The position numbers were made by a program, and so were the translations under genes. A stretch of 42,211 bases of DNA from NCBI GenBank assembly GCA_949291655.1, contig CASEWT010000005.1:1-42211 (forward strand), written 5' to 3'. The notes beneath the pieces are model-generated. The model saw only the letters and a list, made by a program, of their open reading frames with translations. It had not been told where the DNA came from and made no database searches. Shown here in pieces: positions 1-8,033 of this stretch. Numbering within the stretch: position 1 is the stretch's first letter; every line of letters begins with the position of its first letter. Source of the stretch: an uncultured Bacillota bacterium. Its GTDB lineage: Bacteria; Bacillota_I; Bacilli_A; RFN20; CAG-826.

Positions 1-398
1 GCCTCCTAAAGAACACCGAACGGCCCGGCTGGCTCTTCATGGCTAAGTCCGGAGCCTCGACGATTTGGGAAAGTTGGGAAGGCCCAACGACGCCGGACCG
101 GGGTATCGCCTCGCTTAATCACTATTCGAAAGGCGCCGTCGTCGAATGGCTCATCCGCGGCATGTGCGGAATCAACGTCGCCGGGGAAAATTCTTTCCTC
201 ATCAAGCCTTTGCCGGGCGGGGATATTATGAGGGCTTACGCCTCCTACGATTCCATCTACGGCACGGTAACCTCGGCCTTCGAAAAGGCGGGCATCGCCT
301 ACCGTTACCTCATTGAGATACCCCCTAATTGCCAGGCCGAAGTCGAGCTGCTCGACGGCCGGAAGTTCCAAGTCGGGCCCGGGCGCCACGAATTTTGA
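1..398 (+). CDS. alpha-L-rhamnosidase-like protein (GH78), C-terminal fragment
   Basis: The reading frame is open from the left edge of the window, so the 5' part is missing; the ATG at 39 is an internal methionine, because the codons before it read on as LLKNTERPGWLF. The visible part matches the end of the catalytic (alpha/alpha)6 barrel and the C-terminal beta-sandwich of bacterial alpha-L-rhamnosidases: the motif TIWESWEG, then SLNHYSKGAVVEWL, and a closing segment ending in AEVELLDGRKF. Such enzymes remove terminal L-rhamnose from plant polysaccharides such as rhamnogalacturonan. This fits the pectin-galactan theme of the downstream locus, although it is separated from it by genes on the other strand. 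The family call is from recognised motifs; substrate is inferred. Confidence 0.82.
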   Translation, partial: LLKNTERPGWLFMAKSGASTIWESWEGPTTPDRGIASLNHYSKGAVVEWLIRGMCGINVAGENSFLIKPLPGGDIMRAYASYDSIYGTVTSAFEKAGIAYRYLIEIPPNCQAEVELLDGRKFQVGPGRHEF

Positions 399-525
399 AG
401 CGAGTGCCGAGCCTCTTCCGACCCCTTTGGGTTTTTCCGAACTCTTCCGGCTTCCTCGGAAGGAAGCTCGAGGAAGTTCGGTCTCGTTTCCCGATTGGAA
501 ATCAGGCCATTGGAAAAGGTGTCTT

Positions 526-556
526 TTGGCAAGGCCGTCCTCTTTGTTGGTAGAAT
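526..556 (+). promoter_or_regulatory. possible promoter of the first GNAT gene
   Basis: TTGGCA (526-531) and TAGAAT (551-556) are separated by 19 bp, which is longer than ideal. The -10 box lies 16 nt before the ATG at 573, and a gggaaagga Shine-Dalgarno-like stretch lies between them. Confidence 0.4.
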
Positions 557-572
557 TCCTGGGAAAGGACCG

Positions 573-1055
573 ATGCAAATGGTTTACCGTTGGGCGAAGC
601 TCGAGGATCTCGCAGAGATGCTATCCCTCCGGATGGAGGCGGTGCGGGAGATTTTCTCCTTCAAGGGGAACGTCGACTGCTCCTCTTTGGAGGGTCCGAC
701 CAGAGACTATTACACCCTCCACTTGCGGACGGGAACCCATGCCGCCATCATCGTCGAGGAGAACGGCATTCCGGTAGGGACCGGCGGGATTTGCTTCGAG
801 GAAGAACTTCCCTCGCCCGACAATCCGAGCGGCCGCTCGGCCTATCTCATGAACGTCTACGTCCGCCTTGAGGAACGGGGAAAGGGAATCGGGACGGAAA
901 TCGTGAGGCGCCTTCTGAAACGATGCGAGGAAGAAGGGGCCGGCAAGATTTACCTTGAATCGACGCCGCTTGGCCGGGAGGTCTATTACAAGCTTGGCTT
1001 CGTCGATTTCTCTTACCTTCTTCGCTTTCCCGTGGGCGAAGGAAGGAAAGACTGA
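573..1055 (+). CDS. GNAT family N-acetyltransferase
   Basis: A 160-residue protein that probably transfers an acetyl group from acetyl-CoA to an unknown amine. The acetyl-CoA-binding loop is visible as RGKGIG after the strand YLMNVYVRLEE, followed by the typical late strand and helix with YYKLGF, where a tyrosine often serves as general acid. The start at 573 is preferred over the in-frame ATG at 495 because homology begins with MQMVYRWAKLED and a purine-rich gggaaagga lies just upstream. The gene is alone on this strand and converges with the GrpB-deaminase fusion gene. Substrate cannot be predicted from sequence. Confidence 0.85.
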   Translation: MQMVYRWAKLEDLAEMLSLRMEAVREIFSFKGNVDCSSLEGPTRDYYTLHLRTGTHAAIIVEENGIPVGTGGICFEEELPSPDNPSGRSAYLMNVYVRLEERGKGIGTEIVRRLLKRCEEEGAGKIYLESTPLGREVYYKLGFVDFSYLLRFPVGEGRKD

Positions 1056-1079
1056 TTCCCGCTTGGAAGGTAAACTGCC

Positions 1080-2000
1080 TCAATCCGCGGTTCCGTCTCG
1101 GGAGGCACCCCACCATTCTGGGATCAGGGTCTTAAGGCGCACCGTCTTCCTCGGCTCGTAGGAGGAGAGAATTTCGATATCGCCGGCGGTCGGGCTCAAT
1201 TGCATCATAGCTTCGCGGCAAGCCCCGCAAGGCATCCCCGGGTTTCCGTTCGGCATGATGGCAACCAATTTGCGGATTTGGCTTTCTCCGTTTGTCAGCA
1301 TGTTCGCGATGGCGTTTCGCTCCGCGCACATCCCGAGGGAGCAAGGTGTGTCGATGCAAACCCCGACGTAGATATTCCCCTTCGATGTAAGAAGGGCCGC
1401 GGCTACGCCTCCGACCTCGACGAAAGAGGATACTCTTCTTTCTCCTTGGACTTTCCGCGCGGCGAGGAAGAGACGGTCCCACGACCCGTCGTAAAGAGTG
1501 AGCGCTCGCGCCTCCCTTTCGCGGAAAAAAGCCTCTTTTCCCTCGCAATACCCCTTTATGTCGTAAGGAAATGCCATGGCAAGAGACTTCTTGAGGCTTC
1601 CGTATTCCCTTTGCTCTTCCTCATGGGTTCGCATATAGTCCCGGAAGGCGAGATGCCGGGCGATGTTTGGCCAATCGTCGACTTGGAAGGCGTGGAGCTG
1701 GTGGGTTCTTTCGTCTCCGCCCTTGCGGAAGTAGCGCCGGCCGGCCATCCCGAATTCCCCGAGGCATTCGTATCCAAGTTCCTCAAACTTTCCCGATAGG
1801 ACATCTACTTCCTCAAGGCTTTTTACGACGGCCATGATGTCGATGATCGGCTTAGCCGGAAGGCCCGGCACCGAGGTACTTCCGATGTGGTAAAGGGAAA
1901 GGCAATTCCCGTCGAGGACGGCGGATATCGCGTCGCGTTCCCGTTGGTACTTCGAAGGCCACTTGGGATCGTAGTCGACGACGGTAACATGCTGTGGCAT
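1080..2000 (-). CDS. GrpB-like nucleotidyltransferase fused to a cytidine deaminase-like domain
   Basis: A 306-residue two-domain protein. Residues 1-165 match the GrpB/UPF0157 family, a nucleotidyltransferase fold: HIGSTSVPGLPAKPIIDI (38-55) carries the GS motif and an acidic strand. Residues 180-295 match the cytidine deaminase fold: CAE (225-227) supplies a zinc cysteine and the proton-shuttle glutamate, and PCGAC (257-261) supplies the other two zinc cysteines, C258 and C261. All zinc-site residues are present, so the deaminase half should be active on a nucleoside or a related compound. An AGGAGG Shine-Dalgarno sits just upstream of the ATG at 2000. The gene follows the minus-strand GNAT gene with a 76-bp gap and may be cotranscribed with it. 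Joint function of the two domains is unknown. Confidence 0.85.
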   Translation of the reverse strand: MPQHVTVVDYDPKWPSKYQRERDAISAVLDGNCLSLYHIGSTSVPGLPAKPIIDIMAVVKSLEEVDVLSGKFEELGYECLGEFGMAGRRYFRKGGDERTHQLHAFQVDDWPNIARHLAFRDYMRTHEEEQREYGSLKKSLAMAFPYDIKGYCEGKEAFFREREARALTLYDGSWDRLFLAARKVQGERRVSSFVEVGGVAAALLTSKGNIYVGVCIDTPCSLGMCAERNAIANMLTNGESQIRKLVAIMPNGNPGMPCGACREAMMQLSPTAGDIEILSSYEPRKTVRLKTLIPEWWGASRDGTAD

Positions 2001-2076
2001 TGGGTGTCCTCCTCTCCCCGGTTTCCAGTCGGTCCTTCTTGGAACCGCTAGCGCGGCCCGCCCCGGCGGTCGGCGG

Positions 2077-2589
2077 TCATAGATCCGCCTTCAAGATGGC
2101 ATACATCTTCATGTCGATGGTCTTCCCATTCTTGACGGCATTGCTCCTTAGCGTCCCTTCGTAACGGAAGCCGGCCTTTTCGAGGACCCGGCAGGAGGCG
2201 CGGTTTTCGGCAAAAGGCTCGGCGTAGATGCGGACGATGTCGGTCTTCTCGAAAACGTAGCGGCACAGTTGCTTGATGGCTTCGGTCGCGATGCCATGGC
2301 CCCAGCATTCCTCGGCGATGTAATATCCAAGCTCCGCCGTCTGGCGGTGGATGTTCTTCTGGCGGTAAGCCGCGATGCTTCCGACGAGCCTCCCATCGGC
2401 TTCGATGGCAAAGGAGAAGGTGTCACCCTCTTCCGAAGAAAGAATCTCCGTAATGAAGTTGACCGCGTCCTGCAAGGAATAGGGGTAGGGGATTCCGTCG
2501 CGGAGGTTGTCCTGGACCTTTTTGTTTCCGATGACGGACCTCAACCTCTCGGCATCCGACAGTGACCATTTCCTTATTTGGCAATTCAT
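2077..2589 (-). CDS. GNAT family acetyltransferase, RimJ/RimL-like
   Basis: A 170-residue acetyltransferase of the ribosomal-protein N-acetyltransferase type. Typical elements are YYIAEECWGHGIATEAI, containing the acetyl-CoA loop, and RASCRVLEKAGF, the signature helix of this subgroup near the C-terminus. The reading frame is open further upstream to 2754, but that extension looks non-coding. The ATG at 2589 is chosen because it is preceded by a GGAG-type ribosome site and the protein homology begins there (MNCQIRKWS). It probably acetylates an N-terminal or small-molecule amine; the exact substrate is unknown. It lies just upstream of the GrpB-deaminase gene on the same strand. Confidence 0.87.
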   Translation of the reverse strand: MNCQIRKWSLSDAERLRSVIGNKKVQDNLRDGIPYPYSLQDAVNFITEILSSEEGDTFSFAIEADGRLVGSIAAYRQKNIHRQTAELGYYIAEECWGHGIATEAIKQLCRYVFEKTDIVRIYAEPFAENRASCRVLEKAGFRYEGTLRSNAVKNGKTIDMKMYAILKADL

Positions 2590-2854
2590 TCTTTTCTCCG
2601 TTAATGGGGATGGGCCTAATTTATCATGTTTGTCCCTTACGCGGGCGCATAAGGCACCGCGAGAAGGAAATTGGCTGGCTATCAGAGTTCTTCCAACGCC
2701 TCTCGAAAGCATGAAGGCAGGGTTCCCGCTCTTTTTCGAAGGACGTTCCAACACGGGTAAGGAGTTAATCGAAAGAAGGGAGCAATGAGGCGGTTGATGG
2801 GCTATTCGGTCCTCGCAAAAAAGTTCCGACGATATTCAAAAACCTCACTTATAT

Positions 2855-2868
2855 TGTAAGCGTTTACA
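2855..2868 (+). promoter_or_regulatory. cre site (CcpA-type catabolite operator) before the galactan locus
   Basis: TGTAAGCGTTTACA fits the Firmicutes cre consensus (TGWAANCGNTNWCA) at every constrained position and is nearly palindromic. It lies 161 bp upstream of the AraC regulator start, immediately after a TATATT box at 2850-2855, a position suited to repression when a preferred sugar is available. That CcpA binds here is inferred, since no ccpA gene is in the window. Confidence 0.75.
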
Positions 2869-2906
2869 TTCGATTTTGATTTTCGTCCGGTCGTTTTCTT
2901 TCGATT
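2869..2906 (+). repeat. TTCGATT direct repeat, candidate AraC-family operator
   Basis: TTCGATT occurs at 2869-2875 and again at 2900-2906, 31 bp apart, about three helical turns. AraC-family activators usually bind direct repeats on one face of the DNA, and this pair lies upstream of an araC-type gene. The half-sites are short, so this could be chance. Confidence 0.3.
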
Positions 2907-2918
2907 ATTCCGGATTTT

Positions 2919-2947
2919 CATATGGAATGGTCTTCGTTTTCCATATG
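2919..2947 (+). repeat. CATATGG inverted repeat in the regulator promoter region
   Basis: CATATGG (2919-2925) is repeated in inverted form as CCATATG (2941-2947), 15 bp apart. A TAAAAT box follows at 2950-2955 and could be the -10 element of the AraC gene; no good -35 box is visible, as expected for an activator-dependent promoter. The repeat may be an operator or form an RNA or DNA hairpin. The rest of the gene-free stretch 2590-3029 shows only this, the cre site and the direct repeat. Confidence 0.4.
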
Positions 2948-3029
2948 GGTAAAATTTGAGCGGAATATAAATTAATCTTTTTGAAAGCCCTTTCATGTCC
3001 TTCAATACGAACGGCGAAAGGAAATCTAG

Positions 3030-3842
3030 ATGGGTTACGAAAACGACGCGGCAAGCTACATCGAACTCTCCCTTCACGAATGCGGAAGGGAGGAATGCCT
3101 GCCAGACAAAATCTTCCATTTCACCCCGAAGGAATACCACCTTTTCCATTACGTGCTGCACGGGAAGGGCATCTTCAGTTACAAAGGCCATGTCTACAAG
3201 CTGAAGCGGGGCGACATCTTCTACATTCCTCCGCGCGAGGTGCCCGTCTACCATCCCGACCCAAGCGACCCTTGGACCTACGAATGGATCGGCATCGGCG
3301 GCAGCCGGTCGACCGACCTCCTCAAGAAGGCCGGCATCTCCGGCGAGCGGCCGGTGTTCCACGACGACACCCTGGTTTACAAAACCCACTTCGACGCCAT
3401 CGTCAACGAGTACCTCTCGAAAGGCAAACTGAACCTCTATTGCCTCGGGCAAGCCTATTCTCTCTTTGGCCGTCTTTTCGGAAACGAACTGAAGTCCGAT
3501 GACCCGACGGTCCAGAAGACGGCCCACATCCTGGCGGCCAAAGAATACATCCACAACAATTACCAATTCGATATCAGCGTCGACGACGTGGCCAAAAACG
3601 TCGGCATTACCGCCAATTACCTGTCGAGTCTCTTCAAATCCTTCGAAGGGATGTCGACGAAGTTTTACCTCACCAAGGTCCGAATGGAAGTCGCGGCCAC
3701 CATCCTCCGTTCCGGGGCCTACCTCATCAAGGATGCCGGCGCGATGGTCGGCTACAAGAACCAGCTGCACTTCTCGAGCGAGTTCCGCAAGTACTACGGA
3801 ATGTGCCCGAGCGAATTTGCCAAAAAGGAGAAAAAGATATGA
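3030..3842 (+). CDS. AraC family transcriptional regulator of the galactan locus
   Basis: A 270-residue regulator. Residues about 15-110 form a cupin-like ligand-binding domain (HYVLHGKGIFSYKG, then a GDIFYIPP strand). Residues about 165-268 contain the double helix-turn-helix of the AraC/XylS family, ending with the classic VGYKNQLHFSSEFRKYYGMCPSEF. An AAAGGAA ribosome site precedes the ATG. The stop codon overlaps the start of the first galactanase gene (ATGA), so regulator and enzymes are translationally coupled. It most likely senses galactose or galacto-oligosaccharides and activates this operon; the ligand is inferred from context only. Confidence 0.92.
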   Translation: MGYENDAASYIELSLHECGREECLPDKIFHFTPKEYHLFHYVLHGKGIFSYKGHVYKLKRGDIFYIPPREVPVYHPDPSDPWTYEWIGIGGSRSTDLLKKAGISGERPVFHDDTLVYKTHFDAIVNEYLSKGKLNLYCLGQAYSLFGRLFGNELKSDDPTVQKTAHILAAKEYIHNNYQFDISVDDVAKNVGITANYLSSLFKSFEGMSTKFYLTKVRMEVAATILRSGAYLIKDAGAMVGYKNQLHFSSEFRKYYGMCPSEFAKKEKKI

Positions 3843-5962
3843 AAATCAGGCAAATCATCCCCCTCCTCGCCCTTTCTTCGGCCATCCTTTTATCCGGCTG
3901 CAACGGCGATGGCCCCGCGACGAGCGGCGCCTCCTCGGGCGGCGAAACGAACCTATCCTCGGGTGGGGGCGAGAGCCGCGAGGTAACCTTCGACTACGAG
4001 GAAGTCGCCTTCGAAAACACCTATGGCGAGGGCACCAACGACGAGAGCCACGACTACGATGGGCTCATCGTCAATCCTTTGACGAACGCTCTCCGGTCGG
4101 ATTTCGCCTACGGGGTCGACGCTTCGATGATCAGCGAGGTCGAGCGCCTCGGCGGCGTCTTCTACAACGAGGAAGGGAGAGAACAGGATATTTTCCAGAT
4201 CCTTGCCAACGACGGGGTCAACTTCTTCCGGGTCCGCCTTTGGAACAAGCCGAGCGACCGCTTTGGCCGCGGCTTCGGCGGCGGCAACAACGATGCGGCG
4301 ACCGACATCGAGCTTTGCAAGCGGGCCCAGGAAGTCGGGATGAACATCTGCGTCGACTTCCACTATAGCGACTTCTGGGCCGATCCCGACAAGCAGCAGA
4401 TTCCCCAGGAATGGCAGGCCTACGATGCCGAGGAAATCCCCGATCTCCTCCGTGACTTCACCGTCGAGACCCTCACCTCCTTCAAAGAGGCCGGGGTCGA
4501 GGTCGATGCCGTCCAGATCGGCAACGAGATCAACAACGGCATGATGGGCCGTTACGGAACGATCGACTGGAGCGACATGGACGGGAGCTTCGAATACATC
4601 TCTTCCCTCCTCAATAGCGGCATCCAGGGCATGAAGGAAGTCTTCCCGGATGCCTATTCGATCATCCATTTGGCCAACGGGACGAATGCCGACGAATTCG
4701 AGACCTACTTCTCCTACCTCGACCAAAACGGGGTTCCTTACGACATCGTCGGGGCCTCTTATTACCCAGCCCTCACCGGCGATCTCTCCCGCCTCCAGGA
4801 AAACCTCGACAACATCGCGGCGAAGACCGGCCATCCGGTCATGGTGATGGAGACCTCGTGGGGCTTCACCGACGACTATGTCGACGGGGTGACCGCGAAT
4901 TCCTACTCCGCCGAGGACGAGGACACCGGGGGCTACCTGACTTCCGAGCAGGCCCAAGCCACCTCCCTTCGCGACGTCCTCGACGTCCTTAGCCAAGTGC
5001 CCGACCAGATGGGTCTCGGCTGCTTCTATTGGGAGCCCTGCTGGCTCCCGGTGAGCCAAGACGGCGAAGTGGCCGGCTGGGCGAGCAAGTACGGGCAAAG
5101 CTATGCCGATTACGGCGACACGAGCCACAACTCCCTCTACACCGATGGCCTCGCGACTTGGTCCAACCAGGGCTGGTTCTCCTATAGCGGCAAGGAACTC
5201 GCTTCGGCCAAGGTCTACCGCCTCGTTCAGGAAGGCGGGGTCAACGCGACCGAAGAAGTTTCCCTCGCCGCCCGGGCCACGACTTATGAGGCGACGATCA
5301 ACCTCGCGGCCGACGAAACCCTCCCGGCGACCGGTCGGGTCGTGACCAACCTCGACGCCATCCGCGACGCCCCGGTCGTTTGGGACGAAGAAGAGGCGGC
5401 CGCCTGCGTCGAAGTCGGCGAATACGTCGTCCACGGCCTCCTCGACGGCCGTTACGAGGTCACCCTCAACGCTGAGTGCATCGAAAACTACATCGTCGAT
5501 CCCGGCTTTGAGCTGCAGGGCGGGAACGATTCCGTGAAGGATCCTTGGACCATTAGGAGCGTGTCTCCCGAGGGAGCCAAGATCGTGAAACTCGACCGGA
5601 AGAGCGATACCCGGACCGGCACGACCGACCTAAACTGGTACTACGGGGCCGGGGACTTCTCCTTCGACTTCTACCAAACCATCGAGAACATGCCGGCCGG
5701 AACCTACGACCTCACCACCTACCTCCTCGCCCCGAGCCAGAGCGATTTCGCCCAGGAACTCACTCTCTACGTGAGCATCGACGGGACGGAGACGACGCTC
5801 GATCTCTCGCCCCTCTGCGTCGGCTGGGGAAGAGGCTATCAGGAAGCCAACCTCCTCGGGCTTCAAATTTCGGAGGGGGCCACGCTTGAAGTCGGGATCC
5901 GCGGCGAATGCGCAAGCGCGGCTTGGGCCCATAACGACGACTGGAAACTCGTCAGGAGATAA
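3839..5962 (+). CDS. surface endo-beta-1,4-galactanase GH53 with C-terminal binding-type domain
   Basis: A 707-residue lipoprotein. A signal peptide ends in the lipobox LLSGC (Cys21), followed by a Gly/Ser-rich linker. The GH53 barrel covers about 88-460: LRSDFAYGVDASM starts it, QIGNE (226-230) carries the acid/base Glu230, and VMVMET (334-339) the nucleophile Glu338. A tryptophan-rich end (GCFYWEPCWLP) is typical of the family. After the barrel come a bacterial Ig-like segment (about 465-545) and a C-terminal beta-sandwich (about 550-707) that resembles galactan-binding modules such as CBM61. It should cut beta-1,4-galactan at the cell surface. AAGGAG precedes the ATG at 3839, which overlaps the regulator stop. 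The domain naming at the C-terminus is less sure than the GH53 call. Confidence 0.92.
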   Translation: MKIRQIIPLLALSSAILLSGCNGDGPATSGASSGGETNLSSGGGESREVTFDYEEVAFENTYGEGTNDESHDYDGLIVNPLTNALRSDFAYGVDASMISEVERLGGVFYNEEGREQDIFQILANDGVNFFRVRLWNKPSDRFGRGFGGGNNDAATDIELCKRAQEVGMNICVDFHYSDFWADPDKQQIPQEWQAYDAEEIPDLLRDFTVETLTSFKEAGVEVDAVQIGNEINNGMMGRYGTIDWSDMDGSFEYISSLLNSGIQGMKEVFPDAYSIIHLANGTNADEFETYFSYLDQNGVPYDIVGASYYPALTGDLSRLQENLDNIAAKTGHPVMVMETSWGFTDDYVDGVTANSYSAEDEDTGGYLTSEQAQATSLRDVLDVLSQVPDQMGLGCFYWEPCWLPVSQDGEVAGWASKYGQSYADYGDTSHNSLYTDGLATWSNQGWFSYSGKELASAKVYRLVQEGGVNATEEVSLAARATTYEATINLAADETLPATGRVVTNLDAIRDAPVVWDEEEAAACVEVGEYVVHGLLDGRYEVTLNAECIENYIVDPGFELQGGNDSVKDPWTIRSVSPEGAKIVKLDRKSDTRTGTTDLNWYYGAGDFSFDFYQTIENMPAGTYDLTTYLLAPSQSDFAQELTLYVSIDGTETTLDLSPLCVGWGRGYQEANLLGLQISEGATLEVGIRGECASAAWAHNDDWKLVRR

Positions 5963-5964
5963 AC

Positions 5965-7797
5965 ATGGCAAAACCCTTCATCCTCAACCTCGTCCACCGT
6001 CTCGAGCTTTCGCCGGAGTATTCCCAGAAAACCAACGGGGCCGGGGGTAAGGAGGACGCCTTCACCGGCGCCCTCACCTCCGAATCGGTCGAGATCTTCA
6101 AGACGCAGCAGCGCCTCGCCCACCTCAACGGGCTGAAGACGACGATCCAATTGACCTATGCCTCCCTCTTTTCCGACGAGTGCCTTGCCCTCGCCAAAGA
6201 AGACCACGAGAAGTACGGAGACGAAATCAGCCTCTCCCTCCTCGGCCTTCCCTGCCCCGAGTTCAAAAGCAAGTACAAGACCAAGGACTTCTGCATCTGG
6301 ATGTTCTCCGAGGAAGACAAGCGGGAGATCATCGACGACGTCTTTGCCCTCTTCAAGGAGAAGCTCGGCTTCTATCCTCATAGCACCGGAAGCTACTACC
6401 TCGATGCCTATTGCCTCAACTACATCCATGAGAAGTACCCCTCGGTGAAGGCGGCGGTGGCCACCTGCTTCGAAGAAGGCCCGAAGGCTTACCATACCTG
6501 CAACAACTCCTGGTACACCTTCCTCGACGGCGGTCCTTGGAACCCGTGGATCCCGAGCAAGGAGAACACCCATTGCCCGGCCTCTAACGCGGAAGACGAC
6601 TGCGGCATTGTCTGCATTCCCCACCTCTCGCGCGATGTCATGGCTTGCTTCGACGGGAACGGCAGCAACTTCGGCACCCATCCCCAGAACGTCCTTCGCG
6701 GGATGATTTACGACGACAAGCGCCGGATTCCTTATCTCTATAACCTCATCGACCAGTACCGCCACCTCGGGAAATGGAACCGCTACGCCTACAACATGAT
6801 GTTCGTCGGGCCGGGCTGGATGAACCGCTCGGGCCGCTGGGAGGTTCCTTACGAGGGCCTCTACAAGAGCTATGAGGACGCGATGCGTTACTACGGCAAA
6901 CTCAAGAAGGAAGGGCTTCTTATCGACATGACGATGGAGGAGTTCGCCTCCTTCTACCGGGAAGGCCTCGATTACCAAGAGCCCGAACGCTGCCTTTGGA
7001 AAGACATCCTCTACGGATCGAGCAAGCAGTACTTCTGGTATCTCGACCCCCATTTCCGGACGTGTCTCGACATGAACCAGGGCGGGGCGATGATCGACCT
7101 TCGGCCCTATGCTGCCAAGCTCCCTTGGAAGGTCGGGATCGGGACCCGCTCGGTCTACGATGCCAGCTATCCTTACCTCATCCAAGCCAACTACCGGGCC
7201 GGCTACTTCACCCATTATGCCGGGGAAGGGACCGTCAAATCCTACAAGGTCAAGCACGGCAGCGAGGCCTACGACGGCTGCCTCCAGCGGACGATGGCCC
7301 GCTGCGAGGTCCTGCCGAACGGGGACACCCTCCTTACCCTTGACCCGGTGACCTTCGTCTTCTCCGACCTCCGCTGCGAGATCGTTTCCCGTTTCCTTTT
7401 CAAGAAAGGGGAGGGGAAAATCGAGATCACCAGGGAAATCGCGAAGATCGAAGGGGAAGGCGAAGTCGAGATCGAGGAGTATCTCACCGGGGCCTTCGGC
7501 ATCAACGAATACCAAAGCGACATGAGCCGCATCGTCCTCATGAGCGAAGGCGAGAGCGGCCGCCAGGAAATCCGCTACGCGTATAAGTGCCGCGCCCTCC
7601 ACGAAGAAAAAGCCTCGCAAATCGCGGCTCTAATTCCCGATGTCGATACCCTTCTTGCCATGGGGAGCGAGGAAAAGGTCGCCGGAAGCGTCGAGGAAGG
7701 CTATGCCTTCTCGCCCTGTTACCGCCTTGCCCTCAGCAAGAAATTCGTTAGCAAAGGAGAACTAAGGACATGGCTCAGTCTAAGAAAGGCAAGCTGA
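5965..7797 (+). CDS. uncharacterised 610-aa cytosolic protein of the galactan operon, deacetylase/GH57-like barrel suspected
   Basis: I do not recognise this protein with certainty. It has no signal peptide and so should be cytosolic. Residues about 1-330 look like a NodB/polysaccharide-deacetylase or GH57-like barrel: YASLFSDECLALAKEDHEKY, then EISLSLLG, then LGFYPHSTGSYYLDAYCLNY resembles the conserved strand-turn order of that fold. The motif FGTHPQN (236-242) contains a candidate catalytic or metal-binding histidine. Residues about 390-600 are rich in beta strands (EVEIEEYLTGAFG) and may form a beta-sandwich. A barrel followed by a sandwich is common in glycosidases. It starts 2 nt after the galactanase stop, with CAGGAG upstream, and overlaps the next gene by 28 bp. 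I infer a carbohydrate-active enzyme acting on imported galacto-oligosaccharides; the reaction is unknown. Confidence 0.75.
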   Translation: MAKPFILNLVHRLELSPEYSQKTNGAGGKEDAFTGALTSESVEIFKTQQRLAHLNGLKTTIQLTYASLFSDECLALAKEDHEKYGDEISLSLLGLPCPEFKSKYKTKDFCIWMFSEEDKREIIDDVFALFKEKLGFYPHSTGSYYLDAYCLNYIHEKYPSVKAAVATCFEEGPKAYHTCNNSWYTFLDGGPWNPWIPSKENTHCPASNAEDDCGIVCIPHLSRDVMACFDGNGSNFGTHPQNVLRGMIYDDKRRIPYLYNLIDQYRHLGKWNRYAYNMMFVGPGWMNRSGRWEVPYEGLYKSYEDAMRYYGKLKKEGLLIDMTMEEFASFYREGLDYQEPERCLWKDILYGSSKQYFWYLDPHFRTCLDMNQGGAMIDLRPYAAKLPWKVGIGTRSVYDASYPYLIQANYRAGYFTHYAGEGTVKSYKVKHGSEAYDGCLQRTMARCEVLPNGDTLLTLDPVTFVFSDLRCEIVSRFLFKKGEGKIEITREIAKIEGEGEVEIEEYLTGAFGINEYQSDMSRIVLMSEGESGRQEIRYAYKCRALHEEKASQIAALIPDVDTLLAMGSEEKVAGSVEEGYAFSPCYRLALSKKFVSKGELRTWLSLRKAS

Positions 7798-8033
7798 ATT
7801 ACCGCTGCCCCTCGTGCTTCATCCGGGACATCGACATCGACATGTTCTACGACGAGGAAAAGAAGGAATACTACTGCCTCCGGTGCTGCTTCCACGGGAG
7901 TGAGGAGGAGGTCCTTCGCCTCAACGAAGTCCTGAAGTTCCGCTACAAGTGGATGGAAAAGCGGGTCCTCGATTTCGGGGAGGACAACAAGCCGGCTAAA
8001 GCCGTCGATTATGACGGCGGGGAAGAAAAATGA
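7770..8033 (+). CDS. small zinc-ribbon protein
   Basis: An 87-residue protein with two CxxC knuckles, C13/C16 (CPSC) and C36/C39 (CLRC), 19 residues apart, which is the layout of a rubredoxin-like zinc ribbon. The tail (about 45-87) is charged and probably helical, then disordered. Its start lies inside the end of the 610-aa gene (28 bp overlap) and is preceded by AAAGGAGAACTAAGGAC; its stop overlaps the ATG of the cytosolic galactanase. Such tight coupling implies matched synthesis with these enzymes. The function is unknown: nucleic-acid binding, redox sensing and a subunit or chaperone for a neighbouring enzyme are all possible. Confidence 0.8.
   Translation: MAQSKKGKLNYRCPSCFIRDIDIDMFYDEEKKEYYCLRCCFHGSEEEVLRLNEVLKFRYKWMEKRVLDFGEDNKPAKAVDYDGGEEK

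Noticed and set aside
421-437. Terminator after the rhamnosidase fragment (ACCC/GGGT then TTTT)
   Set aside because: A stem of only four base pairs is too weak to call with confidence.
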